From the NCBI GenBank assembly GCA_963750395.1, contig CAVVQM010000007.1, positions 310,001-374,000 of the forward strand: a stretch of DNA of 64,000 bases, written 5' to 3'. Below, piece after piece: positions 52,214-60,576 of this stretch (positions within the stretch are counted from its first letter, which is position 1; every line of letters begins with the position of its first letter). A program made the translations under genes and the position numbers. Under the pieces are notes generated by a model. That model was not told the origin of the DNA, did not search any database, and worked only from the letters and a program-made list of their open reading frames with translations. The stretch comes from JADJPO01 sp963750395. GTDB taxonomy: Bacteria > Actinomycetota > Actinomycetes > Actinomycetales > Kineosporiaceae.

Positions 52214-52738
52214 GTCGTGACTCCAGAGGTCGATTCGATGTCGAGGTCGGTGCGAGGTGCAGGTCCGGTGACGCCGAGCGCGCCGTCCACGGACACCCGG
52301 CTGAACGGCCGCCACACCAGGAAGGCGGCGAGCAGGAGCAGCCCGACGTCTCGCAGGATGTCGCGGACATAGCCGGGAACCGGGTCGGTGACCGGCTGCC
52401 CGGCACTGCCGAAGCAGCCGCAGTCGATGCTCAGCCCGCGGGCCCAGGCCATGACGATGCCGAAGAGGAACATCGCCATCAGCGCCGCGGTCAGGGCCGC
52501 GGCCAGCCGGGTGCCCAGACCGATCAACAGCAGCACGCCGAGGACCAGCTCGAGGGCGGGCAGGCCGTAGGCGAACGGACGGACCAGCACCTCGGGCATG
52601 CAGTCGGAAGGCCCGCACGCTGCGCACGGTGCCTTCGGTGTCGAGGAACTTCGGCCAGCCGGCCCAGAGCCAGACGGCGGCGAGGATTCCCCGTGAGGCA
52701 GTGGCCAGCCAGGGCTGCCACCGCATGAGAGCGGACAC
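52210..52738 (-). pseudogene. MauE/DoxX-like membrane protein, interrupted by a +1 frameshift near 52600
   Basis: From GTG 52738 the protein reads MSALMRWQPWLATASRGILA and VWLWAGWPKFLDTEGTVRSV up to RAFRL. It then continues in another frame from MPEVLVRPFAYGLPALELVL through four helices to GLSIDCGCFGSAGQPV. Removing one base near 52600 restores about 175 residues. The CxC in DCGCFG is conserved in this family and probably redox active. MauE was named for methylamine dehydrogenase maturation; here, coupled to a DsbA-like protein, it may recharge it as DsbB or VKOR would. The break is likely a sequence error. Confidence 0.82.
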
Positions 52739-52777
52739 GGTCTTCTCCGTGGGGTTGTGGTGGGTGACGCGGGGCGG

Positions 52778-53497
52778 TCAGACCGACAGGGCCGGTGGCC
52801 CGCGTCGCACGCCGCTGATCGGCAACCACTGGGTGAACAGCCGTGGCGCGGTCGCAGGACCCGTCGCGACCGACCCCCTGGGGAGCAGACTCTCCGGCCG
52901 GATCGTGTGCCCGCGCAGCGCCGAGCCGAGGCCGATCAGGCGGGTGCTCACCTGGGACAGGGCCCGGGCGGCGGCCTGGGACGCGATGATCCTCGCCGAG
53001 CGCAGGGCGCGTTCGGTACCCAGCACGGTCCGCGCGCCGAGCCCGGCCGCCGCGACGTGGACGAGAAGGACCAGCGCTGCGGCGTACGCCAGCGACGCCG
53101 AGGTCGCGGCCGCCTCGGTCATCGCCAACGTGCCCTGCGGGCAGGCGCTGTCGTGACGCAGCAGGGCGAACCGCACCCCGAGTTCGGCGCCCCGGCCCAC
53201 GACGGGCAGACAGCCGCCGCCGGCGGAGGCCGAGAAGGCGGCCTGACCGCCGATCTGGGCCAGGGCCACCGCGATCAGCAATCGCCCGCTGCGCGGCTCA
53301 CCGTCGCGGCCCGGCCCCCCGACCAGACACACCAGGCCCACGACGAGCGCCGCGGCGGCGATCAGGGCCGACGGGCTCGGCAGGTGGGCGGCGGTCGACA
53401 GGTGTGCGAACACCATGACCGGCAGCGTGAGCGCGGCGATCGCCAGCGCCCGGCCAAGGCGGGCGTCGACCCTGCGGGTGACCTGCGGCGGACTCAC
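52778..53497 (-). CDS. Membrane protein of unknown function
   Basis: The 239-residue protein starts with GTG 53497, four bases after the upstream kinase stop; an open extension further upstream overlaps that gene and is not used. Hydrophobic segments are at about residues 13-33, 40-62 (ALIAAAALVVGLVCLV), 75-90 and 125-150 (LAYAAALVLLVHVAAAGLGA). A long amphipathic C-terminal part with Arg and Ser follows. A cysteine-bearing loop (HDSACPQGTL) is predicted outside. I do not recognise the family. It lies between the kinase and the MauE-DsbA pair in one reverse cluster, so an envelope role is plausible. Confidence 0.72.
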   Translation of the reverse strand: MSPPQVTRRVDARLGRALAIAALTLPVMVFAHLSTAAHLPSPSALIAAAALVVGLVCLVGGPGRDGEPRSGRLLIAVALAQIGGQAAFSASAGGGCLPVVGRGAELGVRFALLRHDSACPQGTLAMTEAAATSASLAYAAALVLLVHVAAAGLGARTVLGTERALRSARIIASQAAARALSQVSTRLIGLGSALRGHTIRPESLLPRGSVATGPATAPRLFTQWLPISGVRRGPPALSV

Positions 53498-53501
53498 CCG
53501 G

Positions 53502-54041
53502 TCAGGGTACGACCTCGACCTGGGTCTGCCAGAGCAGGTCCGCGCGCTCACGGGTACGTTCTCGACCGAAGTGCCGACGTTCTGCATCGGCCCATCGGTC
53601 CCAGTTGCGGGCGAAGACCTCTCCGTCGCGGGCCAGCGCCCGCTGCTTGCGGACGTCGTCCGGGACCTGCATCCAGACCAGCACCGACAGGAACGGAGCG
53701 GCCGCGCGGGCCCCGGCGCCGACGCCCTCCACGACCAGCAGCGGTGAGTGTCGCGGTACCGGCACGGTCACGACCGGTCCGCGTCGGTCCGCGGTCCAGT
53801 CCCACCGATGCATCCGGATCTCGCGCTCGCCGCGGCAGAACGGACCCAGGACGCCGTCCACGAGGTGGTCGACGGCGGCCTCCAGGCCGTCCCATCCGGC
53901 GTGGAGATCGTCCATGTGCACCACGAGCACGCCCACGCCGCGCCGCCTCATGGCTCCGGCGAGATCGGCGGCCAGGGCGGTCTTGCCGGACCCGCTCGGC
54001 CCGTCGATCGCGATCACCGGACCGGGCGCGCCGCGAGCCAT
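53502..54041 (-). CDS. Uridine-kinase-like P-loop NTPase
   Basis: The 179-residue protein has the Walker A motif VIAIDGPSGSGKTALAADLA and a Walker-B-like VLVVHMDDLHAGWDG. Further blocks are LVVEGVGAGARAAAPFLSVL and the lid-like VRKQRALARDGEVFARNWDR. This is the layout of the uridine kinase / phosphoribulokinase superfamily; its substrate is unproven. ATG 54041 is preceded by a reverse-strand TAGGGT ending eight bases upstream. It heads the reverse cluster and is divergent from hisF with only 24 bases between. Confidence 0.85.
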   Translation of the reverse strand: MARGAPGPVIAIDGPSGSGKTALAADLAGAMRRRGVGVLVVHMDDLHAGWDGLEAAVDHLVDGVLGPFCRGEREIRMHRWDWTADRRGPVVTVPVPRHSPLLVVEGVGAGARAAAPFLSVLVWMQVPDDVRKQRALARDGEVFARNWDRWADAERRHFGRERTRERADLLWQTQVEVVP

Positions 54042-54049
54042 GGCACGGC

Positions 54050-54059
54050 ACCCTACGCT
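54050..54059. promoter_or_regulatory. Overlapping divergent -10 elements between the kinase gene and hisF
   Basis: ACCCTACGCT holds TACGCT forward (54054-54059), six bases before the hisF GTG, and TAGGGT reverse (54055 to 54050), eight bases before the kinase ATG. They share one TA step. The whole intergenic region is 24 bp, so both transcripts must be nearly or fully leaderless. Confidence 0.65.
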
Positions 54060-54065
54060 GGGCGC

Positions 54066-54836
54066 GTGACACTTGCGGTGCGGGTCATCCCCTGTCTGGA
54101 CGTCGACGCGGGACGGGTCGTCAAGGGGGTGAACTTCGCCGGGCTGCGCGACGCGGGGGACCCGGTGGAACTCGCCCGCCGCTACGACGCGGACGGCGCC
54201 GACGAGCTCACCTTCCTGGACGTCACCGCCTCGGCCGACAGCCGGGCCACGACCTACGACGTGGTCTCGCGCACGGCGGAGGAGGTGTTCATCCCGTTGA
54301 CCGTCGGCGGCGGCGTTCGCACCGTGGCCGACGTCGACCGACTGCTGCGCGCCGGTGCGGACAAGGTCGGGGTGAACACCGCCGCGATCGCCCGTCCGGA
54401 ACTGATCGCCGAGGTGGCGGACACCTTCGGCGCGCAGGTGCTCGTCCTGTCCGTGGACGCCCGCCGGTGCCCCGACGGCGCGCAAACCGACTCGGGATAC
54501 GAGGTCACCACCCACGGCGGCCGGCGGGGCACCGGGATCGACGCCGTCGCGTGGGCCGTTCGCGCCGCCGAACTGGGCGCCGGCGAGATCCTGCTGAACT
54601 CGATGGACGCCGACGGCACCACCGCCGGCTTCGACCTGGCCATGATCGACGCCGTCCGTCGCGAGGTCACCCTGCCCCTGATCGCCAGCGGTGGGGCGGG
54701 CGAACTCGACCATTTCGCACCCGCTGTGGCCGCCGGTGCCGACGCGGTGCTCGCCGCCAGCGTCTTCCACTTCGGCCGGCTGAGGATCGGCCAGGTCAAG
54801 CAGGCTCTGGCACGGGCCGGTGTGACCGTTCGCTGA
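54066..54836 (+). CDS. hisF: Imidazole glycerol phosphate synthase, cyclase subunit
   Basis: The 256-residue barrel enzyme forms imidazole glycerol phosphate and AICAR. Catalytic Asp residues are in VIPCLDVDAGRVVKGVNF and VLVLSVDARR. Phosphate-binding loops are LTVGGGVRTVADVDRLLRAG and IASGGAGELDHFAPAV. hisH and hisA are not in the window. It is separated from hisI by a reverse gene. Confidence 0.96.
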   Translation: MTLAVRVIPCLDVDAGRVVKGVNFAGLRDAGDPVELARRYDADGADELTFLDVTASADSRATTYDVVSRTAEEVFIPLTVGGGVRTVADVDRLLRAGADKVGVNTAAIARPELIAEVADTFGAQVLVLSVDARRCPDGAQTDSGYEVTTHGGRRGTGIDAVAWAVRAAELGAGEILLNSMDADGTTAGFDLAMIDAVRREVTLPLIASGGAGELDHFAPAVAAGADAVLAASVFHFGRLRIGQVKQALARAGVTVR

Positions 54837-54863
54837 CCGGACGACGCCGCGTGAGGCCCCTGA

Positions 54864-55496
54864 TCAGAACCCCAGCGACGCGGCCTCGAACGCCTTGATC
54901 GCGTCGTCCGGGCCGGTGAGTTCCACATCGCAGGCCGACGTCCGGCCGGCGACGTAGAGCACCAGTTCGCCGACCGCGCCGTGCAGTCTCACCGGCACCC
55001 CGGTGCCGCCGGTGGCGATCTCCGCGCCGTCCGGTCGCACCAGCCGGGTGGGCACCGGGCTGCGCCGCATCGCCATTCGGGCCACGGCGGACAACCGCTT
55101 CCACAGCGCCTCCTCGAGCTCCTCCGAGAGCGCTCGCGCCTGCCAACCAGGCTGCCCCCGGCGAACGTCCTCGCAGTGGATGAAGTGCTCGAGGAGGTTG
55201 ACGTTCTCGTCGACGCCGGGCAGCGAGAGCGGACTGAGCCGAGGCGGCCCGGTGCGGATCTGCTCGACCAGTGCGGCGAAGGGCCGGGCCATCGCGTCGC
55301 GGCGCACCTTCTCGGTGTAGCGGGCCAGCGGGGGAATCACCGCCCCCAGAGCGGCTTCCGGGCGGCGCTCGCGAATCACCAGGTGGGCCGCGAGATCGTA
55401 GGCCGTCCAGCCCTCGCACAGGGTGGGCGCGTCCGGCCCCGCCTCGATCAGGGCCTCGACCAGTGCCTGCCGCTCCTGGGCGCTGAATCCGCTCAT
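54864..55496 (-). CDS. TIGR03085-family metal-binding (DinB/maleylpyruvate-isomerase-like) protein
   Basis: The 210-residue protein begins FSAQERQALVEALIEAGPDA and has TLCEGWTAYDLAAHLVIRER, the histidine-containing helix of DinB/MDMPI proteins. It then has NLLEHFIHCEDVRRGQPGW and a C-terminal SCP2-like part (LHGAVGELVLYVAGRTSACD). The histidines fit a three-His metal site. A role in thiol-dependent (mycothiol) chemistry is typical of relatives but not shown here. It is divergent from hisI. Confidence 0.85.
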   Translation of the reverse strand: MSGFSAQERQALVEALIEAGPDAPTLCEGWTAYDLAAHLVIRERRPEAALGAVIPPLARYTEKVRRDAMARPFAALVEQIRTGPPRLSPLSLPGVDENVNLLEHFIHCEDVRRGQPGWQARALSEELEEALWKRLSAVARMAMRRSPVPTRLVRPDGAEIATGGTGVPVRLHGAVGELVLYVAGRTSACDVELTGPDDAIKAFEAASLGF

Positions 55497-55574
55497 GCGA
55501 TCTGTCTACCAGTCGGGCCGCCGTCGTGCCGGTCGATGCGCGGTCCCCGGGCCGCGGATGACAGGATCGCAACC

Positions 55575-55967
55575 GTGACGTCACTGGCTCCCGACATCGC
55601 CTCCCGGTTGCGCCGCGACGGTGCCGGTCTGGTCTGCGCCGTCGTTCAGCAGCACGACACGGGTGAGGTGCTCATGGTGGGCTGGATGGACGACGAGGCC
55701 CTCAACCGGACCCTGACCACCGGCCGCGTCACGTTCTGGAGCCGCAGCCGCCAGGCGTACTGGCGAAAGGGTGACACCTCCGGCCATGTGCAGTACGTCA
55801 AGAGGGTGAGCCTGGACTGCGACGGCGACGCCCTGCTGGTGGCCGTCGACCAGGTCGGTCCGGCCTGCCACACCGGGCTGCGGTCGTGCTTCGAGTCCAC
55901 CGTGCTGCCCGCCGTGATCGGTGTGGTCGAGGACAGCCGGCGCCGCGGCGACGAGGACGGTCGATGA
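55575..55967 (+). CDS. hisI: Phosphoribosyl-AMP cyclohydrolase
   Basis: The 130-residue zinc enzyme opens the adenine ring in the third histidine step. Motifs are VLMVGWMDDEALNRTLTTGR, YWRKGDTSGHVQYVKRVSLD and the metal/zinc site DCDGDALLVAVDQVGPACHT followed by RSCFE. It starts with GTG 55575 and overlaps trpE by 4 bases, joining histidine and tryptophan genes in one transcript. Confidence 0.95.
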   Translation: MTSLAPDIASRLRRDGAGLVCAVVQQHDTGEVLMVGWMDDEALNRTLTTGRVTFWSRSRQAYWRKGDTSGHVQYVKRVSLDCDGDALLVAVDQVGPACHTGLRSCFESTVLPAVIGVVEDSRRRGDEDGR

Positions 55968-57534
55968 ACGGGTCGGCGCAGGCGCAGGGGCTCGGGATCA
56001 CCTGGCCCGACCTGGCCACGTTCCGGGAACTGGCCCGCGAGCGGCGGGTGATTCCGGTGACGCGCCGGTTCCTGGCCGATGGGGAGACCCCGATCGGGGT
56101 CTACCGCAAGCTCGCGGGTGATCGCCCCGGCACCTTCCTGCTGGAATCGGCCGAACGCGGGGTCTGGTCGCGGTGGAGCATCGTGGGTGCCGCCAGCGCG
56201 GCCACACTCACCAGTCGCGACGGCGTGGCGCACTGGATCGGGGAGCCCCCGGTCGGCCTCCCCCGCGAGGGCGATCCGATGCGGGCCCTGCAGCGCACGC
56301 TCGAGGTGCTGCGGACGCCGAGGCTGGGCCACGGGGCACCGGCGCTGCCGCCGCTGACCGGCGGCATGGTCGGCTTCGTCTCCTGGGACGCCGTGCGGCG
56401 CTGGGAGCCGATCCCGGCCGGTGCCCGAGCCCCCCGTGGACGAACTCGTGCGTGCCGGAACTGTCGATGAGCCTGGCCACGGACCTGGCGGTGCTGGACC
56501 ATTCGGACGGCACGCTGGTCCTGATCGCCAACGCCGTCAACCACGACGACAGCGACCAGCGGGTGGACGACGCGTGGGCCGACGCCGTGGCCCGGCTGGA
56601 CCGGATGACCCGCCAGATCGCGGTGCCCGCGCCGAGCACGGTCGCGGTGCACGCCACGGGTGAACGGGCGAGCGGGGCGGACCCGGCGTGCCGCAGCACC
56701 CCCGAGGAGTACCTGCGGGCGGTCGAGGCGGGCAAGGCCGGTATCCGCGACGGTGAGGTGTTCCAGGTCGTGCTCGCGCAGCGCTTCGACCTGGACTGTC
56801 CCGCCGACGCCCTGGACGTCTACCGGATCCTGCGGGCGTCCAATCCGAGCCCCTACATGTACCTCTACCGGACGCTCGACGCCCAGGGACGACGCATGGA
56901 CGTGGTCGGGTCCAGCCCCGAGGCGCTGGTCACCGTCAAGGCGGGCCGGGTGGTGACCCACCCGATCGCCGGGACCCGCTGGCGGGGCGGCACCGTCACC
57001 GAGGACAACGCCCTCGCCGACGACCTGCTGGCCGACCCCAAGGAGCGTGCGGAGCACATCATGCTGGTCGATCTCGCCCGCAACGACCTGGGCCGCGTCT
57101 GCGTGCCGGGTACGGTCGAAGTGGCCGGTTTCATGACCGTGGAGCGGTACAGCCACGTGATGCACCTGGTCTCGGTCGTCGAGGGCGATCTGGACGCCGC
57201 CCACAGCGCCTATGACGTGCTCACCTCCACCTTCCCGGCCGGCACCCTGTCCGGCGCCCCCAAGCCGCGGGCGATGGAGATGATCGAGGATCTCGAGCCG
57301 GTCCGGCGCGGCCTGTACGGGGGAGTGGTGGGGTACTTCGACCTGGCCGGCGACATGGACATGGCGATCGCCATCCGCACGGCCCTGTTGCGCGAGGGCG
57401 TGGCGCACGTGCAGGCCGGGGCCGGGATCGTCGCCGACTCGGTGCCCGAGCGAGAGCACGAGGAATGCCGCAACAAGGCCGCCGCCGTCCTGCGGGCGGT
57501 CGCCACCGCCTCCACCCTGAGCACCCCGACGTGA
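55964..57534 (+). pseudogene. trpE: Anthranilate synthase component I, with two +1 frameshifts (near 56424 and 56449)
   Basis: TrpE makes anthranilate from chorismate. The N-terminal part contains the tryptophan-inhibition motif FLLESAERG and runs to AVRRWEPIPAGA. A short middle piece EPPVDELV is one frame later, and VPELSMSLATDLAVLDH onward is two frames later, with PIAGTRWRG, LVDLARNDLGRVCVPG, FPAGTLSGAPKPRAMEMIED and GAGIVADSVPEREHEE. Removing one base in gtgcccgag and one in ctcgtgcgtgcc gives about 522 residues. All catalytic motifs survive, so sequence errors are favoured. trpG and trpD are not nearby. The stop overlaps the next GTG. Confidence 0.9.
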
Positions 57535-58130
57535 GCGCACGCCGGCTGGCGCCCCTGCTCGCCCTGGTCGGGTCCGGGCTCGTCGTCCTGCTCGCGGGCC
57601 GCGACTGGGTGCGGGGCGTCCTGAGCGATCAGACGCTGGCCGCTGCAGCGGGGGCCCCGGTCGTGCTGTCCGGTGGCGAGGCGGCTCCCGGAGTGCGAGC
57701 TCTGGCCCTGGTGGCCGCGGCCGCCGCCGTGTCGCTGGCCCTGTCCGGTCCCCGTCCGGTCCGCCTCCTGGCCGTCGTCCTCGTCCTGACCGGTCTGGGC
57801 ACGATCGCCCTGGTGCTGGGGGTCGCGGCCGACCCGGCGGCCGTCCTGGCGCGCGACGCCGCCCGGCTGGCAGGCGTGGACGGACTCAGCGTCGCGGACC
57901 CGGGGACGACCGCGTCACTGTGGGCCAGCGCCCTCGCCGCCGCGATGATGGTTGCAGCCGGGGTGCTGGCCTGGTCAGGGGCCGCCGGCTGGGGCCGGCC
58001 GTCCGGCCGGCGCCCCGAGGACGCGCCCGCCGCCGAGCGCGAGCCGGACCCCTTCGACGCCTGGACCGCCCTGGACCGGGGCGAGGACCCGACGGAGCCG
58101 CCGCCACGGGGTGACCGGAGTTCCGGGTGA
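57531..58130 (+). CDS. Trp-biosynthesis-associated membrane protein (TIGR02234)
   Basis: The 199-residue protein has four hydrophobic segments: about residues 5-22 (APLLALVGSGLVVLLA), 57-75 (ALALVAAAAAVSLAL), 80-103 (VRLLAVVLVLTGLGTIALVL) and 135-155 (ASALAAAMMVAAGVLAWSGA). An acidic, Pro-rich cytoplasmic tail follows. It matches by position and layout the membrane protein found after trpE in many Actinobacteria. Its biochemical role is unknown. GTG overlaps the trpE stop. Confidence 0.87.
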   Translation: MSARRLAPLLALVGSGLVVLLAGRDWVRGVLSDQTLAAAAGAPVVLSGGEAAPGVRALALVAAAAAVSLALSGPRPVRLLAVVLVLTGLGTIALVLGVAADPAAVLARDAARLAGVDGLSVADPGTTASLWASALAAAMMVAAGVLAWSGAAGWGRPSGRRPEDAPAAEREPDPFDAWTALDRGEDPTEPPPRGDRSSG

Positions 58131-58170
58131 GGAACGGACCTGCCAGAATGGCCACGGCGAAGGGAGCGCG

Positions 58171-58434
58171 ATGACCGAGAAGGTGAGCCGACCGGAGACG
58201 ACCGGGGCGGCGCAGGAGCATCACGGCGGCCACGGGCACTCCGTCGCGGCATGGACCAGCGTGATCGTGATCATGGTCGGTTCGTTGATCTCGTCGGTGG
58301 CCGTGCTGATGAGCAGCGTCGGCCTGTTCGTCGCGGGCGCCGTCGTCGTGGTCCTCGGTGCCGTGGCCGGCAAGGTGCTGACCACGATGGGTTACGGCAA
58401 CGAGCCGACACCAGGGATCGACTCCGAGGATTGA
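58171..58434 (+). CDS. Small HGxxPAAW-family membrane protein
   Basis: The 87-residue protein has a His-rich N-terminus (EHHGGHGHSVAAW), the signature of this family, followed by two hydrophobic helices (TSVIVIMVGSLISSVAVLM and GLFVAGAVVVVLGAVAG). AGGGAGCG precedes the ATG at 58171. It is conserved between the TIGR02234 gene and trpC in Actinobacteria. The function is unknown; the histidines might bind metal. Confidence 0.87.
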   Translation: MTEKVSRPETTGAAQEHHGGHGHSVAAWTSVIVIMVGSLISSVAVLMSSVGLFVAGAVVVVLGAVAGKVLTTMGYGNEPTPGIDSED

Positions 58435-58522
58435 CAGTGCGTCAGGCCCAGGTGGATTCACGGGCCGCCGGTTCGCCTGGGTACCATCAACGCGTTCTGA
58501 CCACTGCGCCTAGGGGGTCTTG

Positions 58523-59335
58523 GTGACAGTCCTCGACGACATCATCTCGGGGGTACTGGAAGACCTCGGCGAACGCCGACAGGTCGTCTCGCTGGACGAA
58601 CTGCGCGAACGCGCCGACCGCCGGCCGCCGGCGCTCGCCGCCCTGTCGATGCTGCAGGACAGCGACGTCGTCCGCGTCATCGCGGAGGTGAAGCGATCCA
58701 GCCCCAGCAAGGGTGCCCTGGCCGCGATCGCCGATCCCGCCGCCCTCGCCCGCGACTACGAGGCGGGCGGTGCCAGCGTGGTGAGCGTGCTCACCGAGCG
58801 GCGCAGGTTCGCCGGCAGCATCGAGGACCTCGAGGCGGTACGCCTCGCGGTGGACATCCCGGTCCTGCGCAAGGACTTCATCGTCACCAGCTATCAGGTC
58901 TGGGAGGCCCGAGCAGCGGGGGCCGACGTCGTCCTGCTCATCGTCGCCGCCCTGGAACAGGAGGCCCTGGTCTCCCTGGTCGAGCGCGCGCACTCGCTCG
59001 GCATGACGGCCCTGGTCGAGGTGCACGACGCCGAGGAGGTCCCGCGGGCGCTGGACGCCGGGGCCCGGGTGATCGGGGTCAACTGCCGCGACCTGCGCAC
59101 CCTCCAGGTGGACCGCAAGCAGTTCGCCCGGGTGGCTCCGCTGATCCCGGACGAGGTGGTGCGCGTGGCCGAGTCCGGCGTCCGCGGCCCCCACGACGTG
59201 CTCTCGTTCGCACGCGACGGTGCGGACGCGGTGCTGGTCGGCGAGAGCCTGGTCCTCGGTGGCGACCCGCGGGGGGCCGTGGCGGATCTGGTCGCCGCGG
59301 GCGCTCACCCGGCGCTGCGGACGGCCCGCAGGTGA
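58523..59335 (+). CDS. trpC: Indole-3-glycerol-phosphate synthase
   Basis: The 270-residue barrel enzyme closes the indole ring. Motifs are VIAEVKRSSPSKGALAAI (catalytic Lys and Glu), SVLTERRRFAGSIEDLEAVR, VLRKDFIVTSYQVWEARAAG and VIGVNCRDLRTLQVD. GTG 58523 follows GGGGGTCTTG; a TTG at 58520 is in frame. A -10-like TACCAT lies about 40 bases upstream in the 88-bp gap, so trpCBA may have its own promoter. No Trp-rich leader peptide is seen. It overlaps trpB by 4 bases. Confidence 0.96.
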   Translation: MTVLDDIISGVLEDLGERRQVVSLDELRERADRRPPALAALSMLQDSDVVRVIAEVKRSSPSKGALAAIADPAALARDYEAGGASVVSVLTERRRFAGSIEDLEAVRLAVDIPVLRKDFIVTSYQVWEARAAGADVVLLIVAALEQEALVSLVERAHSLGMTALVEVHDAEEVPRALDAGARVIGVNCRDLRTLQVDRKQFARVAPLIPDEVVRVAESGVRGPHDVLSFARDGADAVLVGESLVLGGDPRGAVADLVAAGAHPALRTARR

Positions 59336-60576
59336 GCACCCCGACCGTCCCGATCTCGCTGGGTGGTCGGCCGGACAGTCCCCTGTCGGCCGCGGCGGGG
59401 CCGTACTACGGGCGCTTCGGTGGGCGTTTCGTGCCGGAGGCGCTGGTCGCCGCCCTGGACGAGTTGTCCGCCGAGTACGCCACGGCCCGCCAGGATCCCG
59501 GCTTCGCCGCCGAACTCGACCATCTGCACCGCACCTACACCGGTCGGCCGAGCCTGCTCACCGAGGCGCCCCGGTTCGCCGAGCACGCCGGCGGGGCGCG
59601 GGTGCTGCTCAAACGCGAGGACCTGAACCACACCGGGTCCCACAAGATCAACAATGTTCTCGGGCAGGCCCTGTTGACCAGGCGCATGGGCAAGACCCGG
59701 GTGATCGCGGAGACCGGCGCCGGCCAGCACGGTGTGGCGACGGCGACCGCGGCCACCCTGTTCGACCTCGAGTGCGTGGTCTACATGGGGGCCGAGGACA
59801 CCCGGCGTCAGTCGCTCAACGTGGCTCGGATGGAATTGCTGGGTGCGACCGTGATCCCCGTCGAATCGGGTTCGCGCACCCTCAAGGACGCGATGAACGA
59901 GGCGATGCGCGACTGGGTGACCAACGTGGCGCACACCCACTACCTGATCGGCACCGTCGCCGGCCCGCACCCCTTCCCGGCCATGGTGCGCGACTTCCAG
60001 AGGGTGATCGGGCAGGAGGCGCGCAGGCAGGTGCTCGAACTGGCCGGGCGGCTCCCGGACGTCGTCTGCGCGTGTGTCGGTGGCGGTTCGAACGCGATCG
60101 GCATCTTCGACGCCTTCCTCGACGAGCCGAACGTCGCCCTGCTGGGTCTGGAGGCGGGCGGCGACGGCGTGGAATCGGGGCGGCATGCCGCCTCGATCAC
60201 CGGGGGAGCCCCCGGGGTGCTGCACGGCAGCAGGACCTTCGTGCTGCAGGACGAGGACGGTCAGACGATCGAGAGTCACTCCATCTCGGCCGGTCTGGAC
60301 TATCCCGGGGTCGGTCCCGAGCACTCCTGGCTGGCCGAGACCGGGCGGGCCCGGTACGAGCCCGTGACCGACGCCGAGGCCATGGACGCGTTCCGGCTGC
60401 TGTGCCGCACCGAGGGGATCATCCCCGCCATCGAGAGTGCGCACGCCCTCGCCGGCGCCGTCCGGGTCGGCCGGGAACTCGGTCCCGGCGGCCTCGTGCT
60501 GGTGAACCTGTCCGGTCGGGGAGACAAGGACGTCGCGACCGCCGCCCGATACTTCGGGATGGACGTGACCGAGTGA
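59332..60576 (+). CDS. trpB: Tryptophan synthase beta chain
   Basis: The 414-residue PLP enzyme joins indole and serine. The PLP lysine is in EDLNHTGSHKINNVLGQALL. Other blocks are ETGAGQHGVATATAATLF, CVGGGSNAIGIFDAF and SAGLDYPGVGPEHSWL. It starts FGRFVPEALVAALDEL-like (GRFGGRFVPEALVAALDELS). It overlaps trpC and trpA by 4 bases each. Confidence 0.97.
   Translation: MSTPTVPISLGGRPDSPLSAAAGPYYGRFGGRFVPEALVAALDELSAEYATARQDPGFAAELDHLHRTYTGRPSLLTEAPRFAEHAGGARVLLKREDLNHTGSHKINNVLGQALLTRRMGKTRVIAETGAGQHGVATATAATLFDLECVVYMGAEDTRRQSLNVARMELLGATVIPVESGSRTLKDAMNEAMRDWVTNVAHTHYLIGTVAGPHPFPAMVRDFQRVIGQEARRQVLELAGRLPDVVCACVGGGSNAIGIFDAFLDEPNVALLGLEAGGDGVESGRHAASITGGAPGVLHGSRTFVLQDEDGQTIESHSISAGLDYPGVGPEHSWLAETGRARYEPVTDAEAMDAFRLLCRTEGIIPAIESAHALAGAVRVGRELGPGGLVLVNLSGRGDKDVATAARYFGMDVTE

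Noticed and set aside
2242..57534. Programmed ribosomal frameshifting at the interrupted genes
   Set aside because: The sites share no slippery heptamer or consistent downstream structure, they occur in genes not known for recoding, and the required shifts are of both signs.
58435..58522. Tryptophan attenuator or T-box before trpC
   Set aside because: No Trp-codon-rich leader peptide, T-box sequence or terminator pair is visible in the 88-bp gap.
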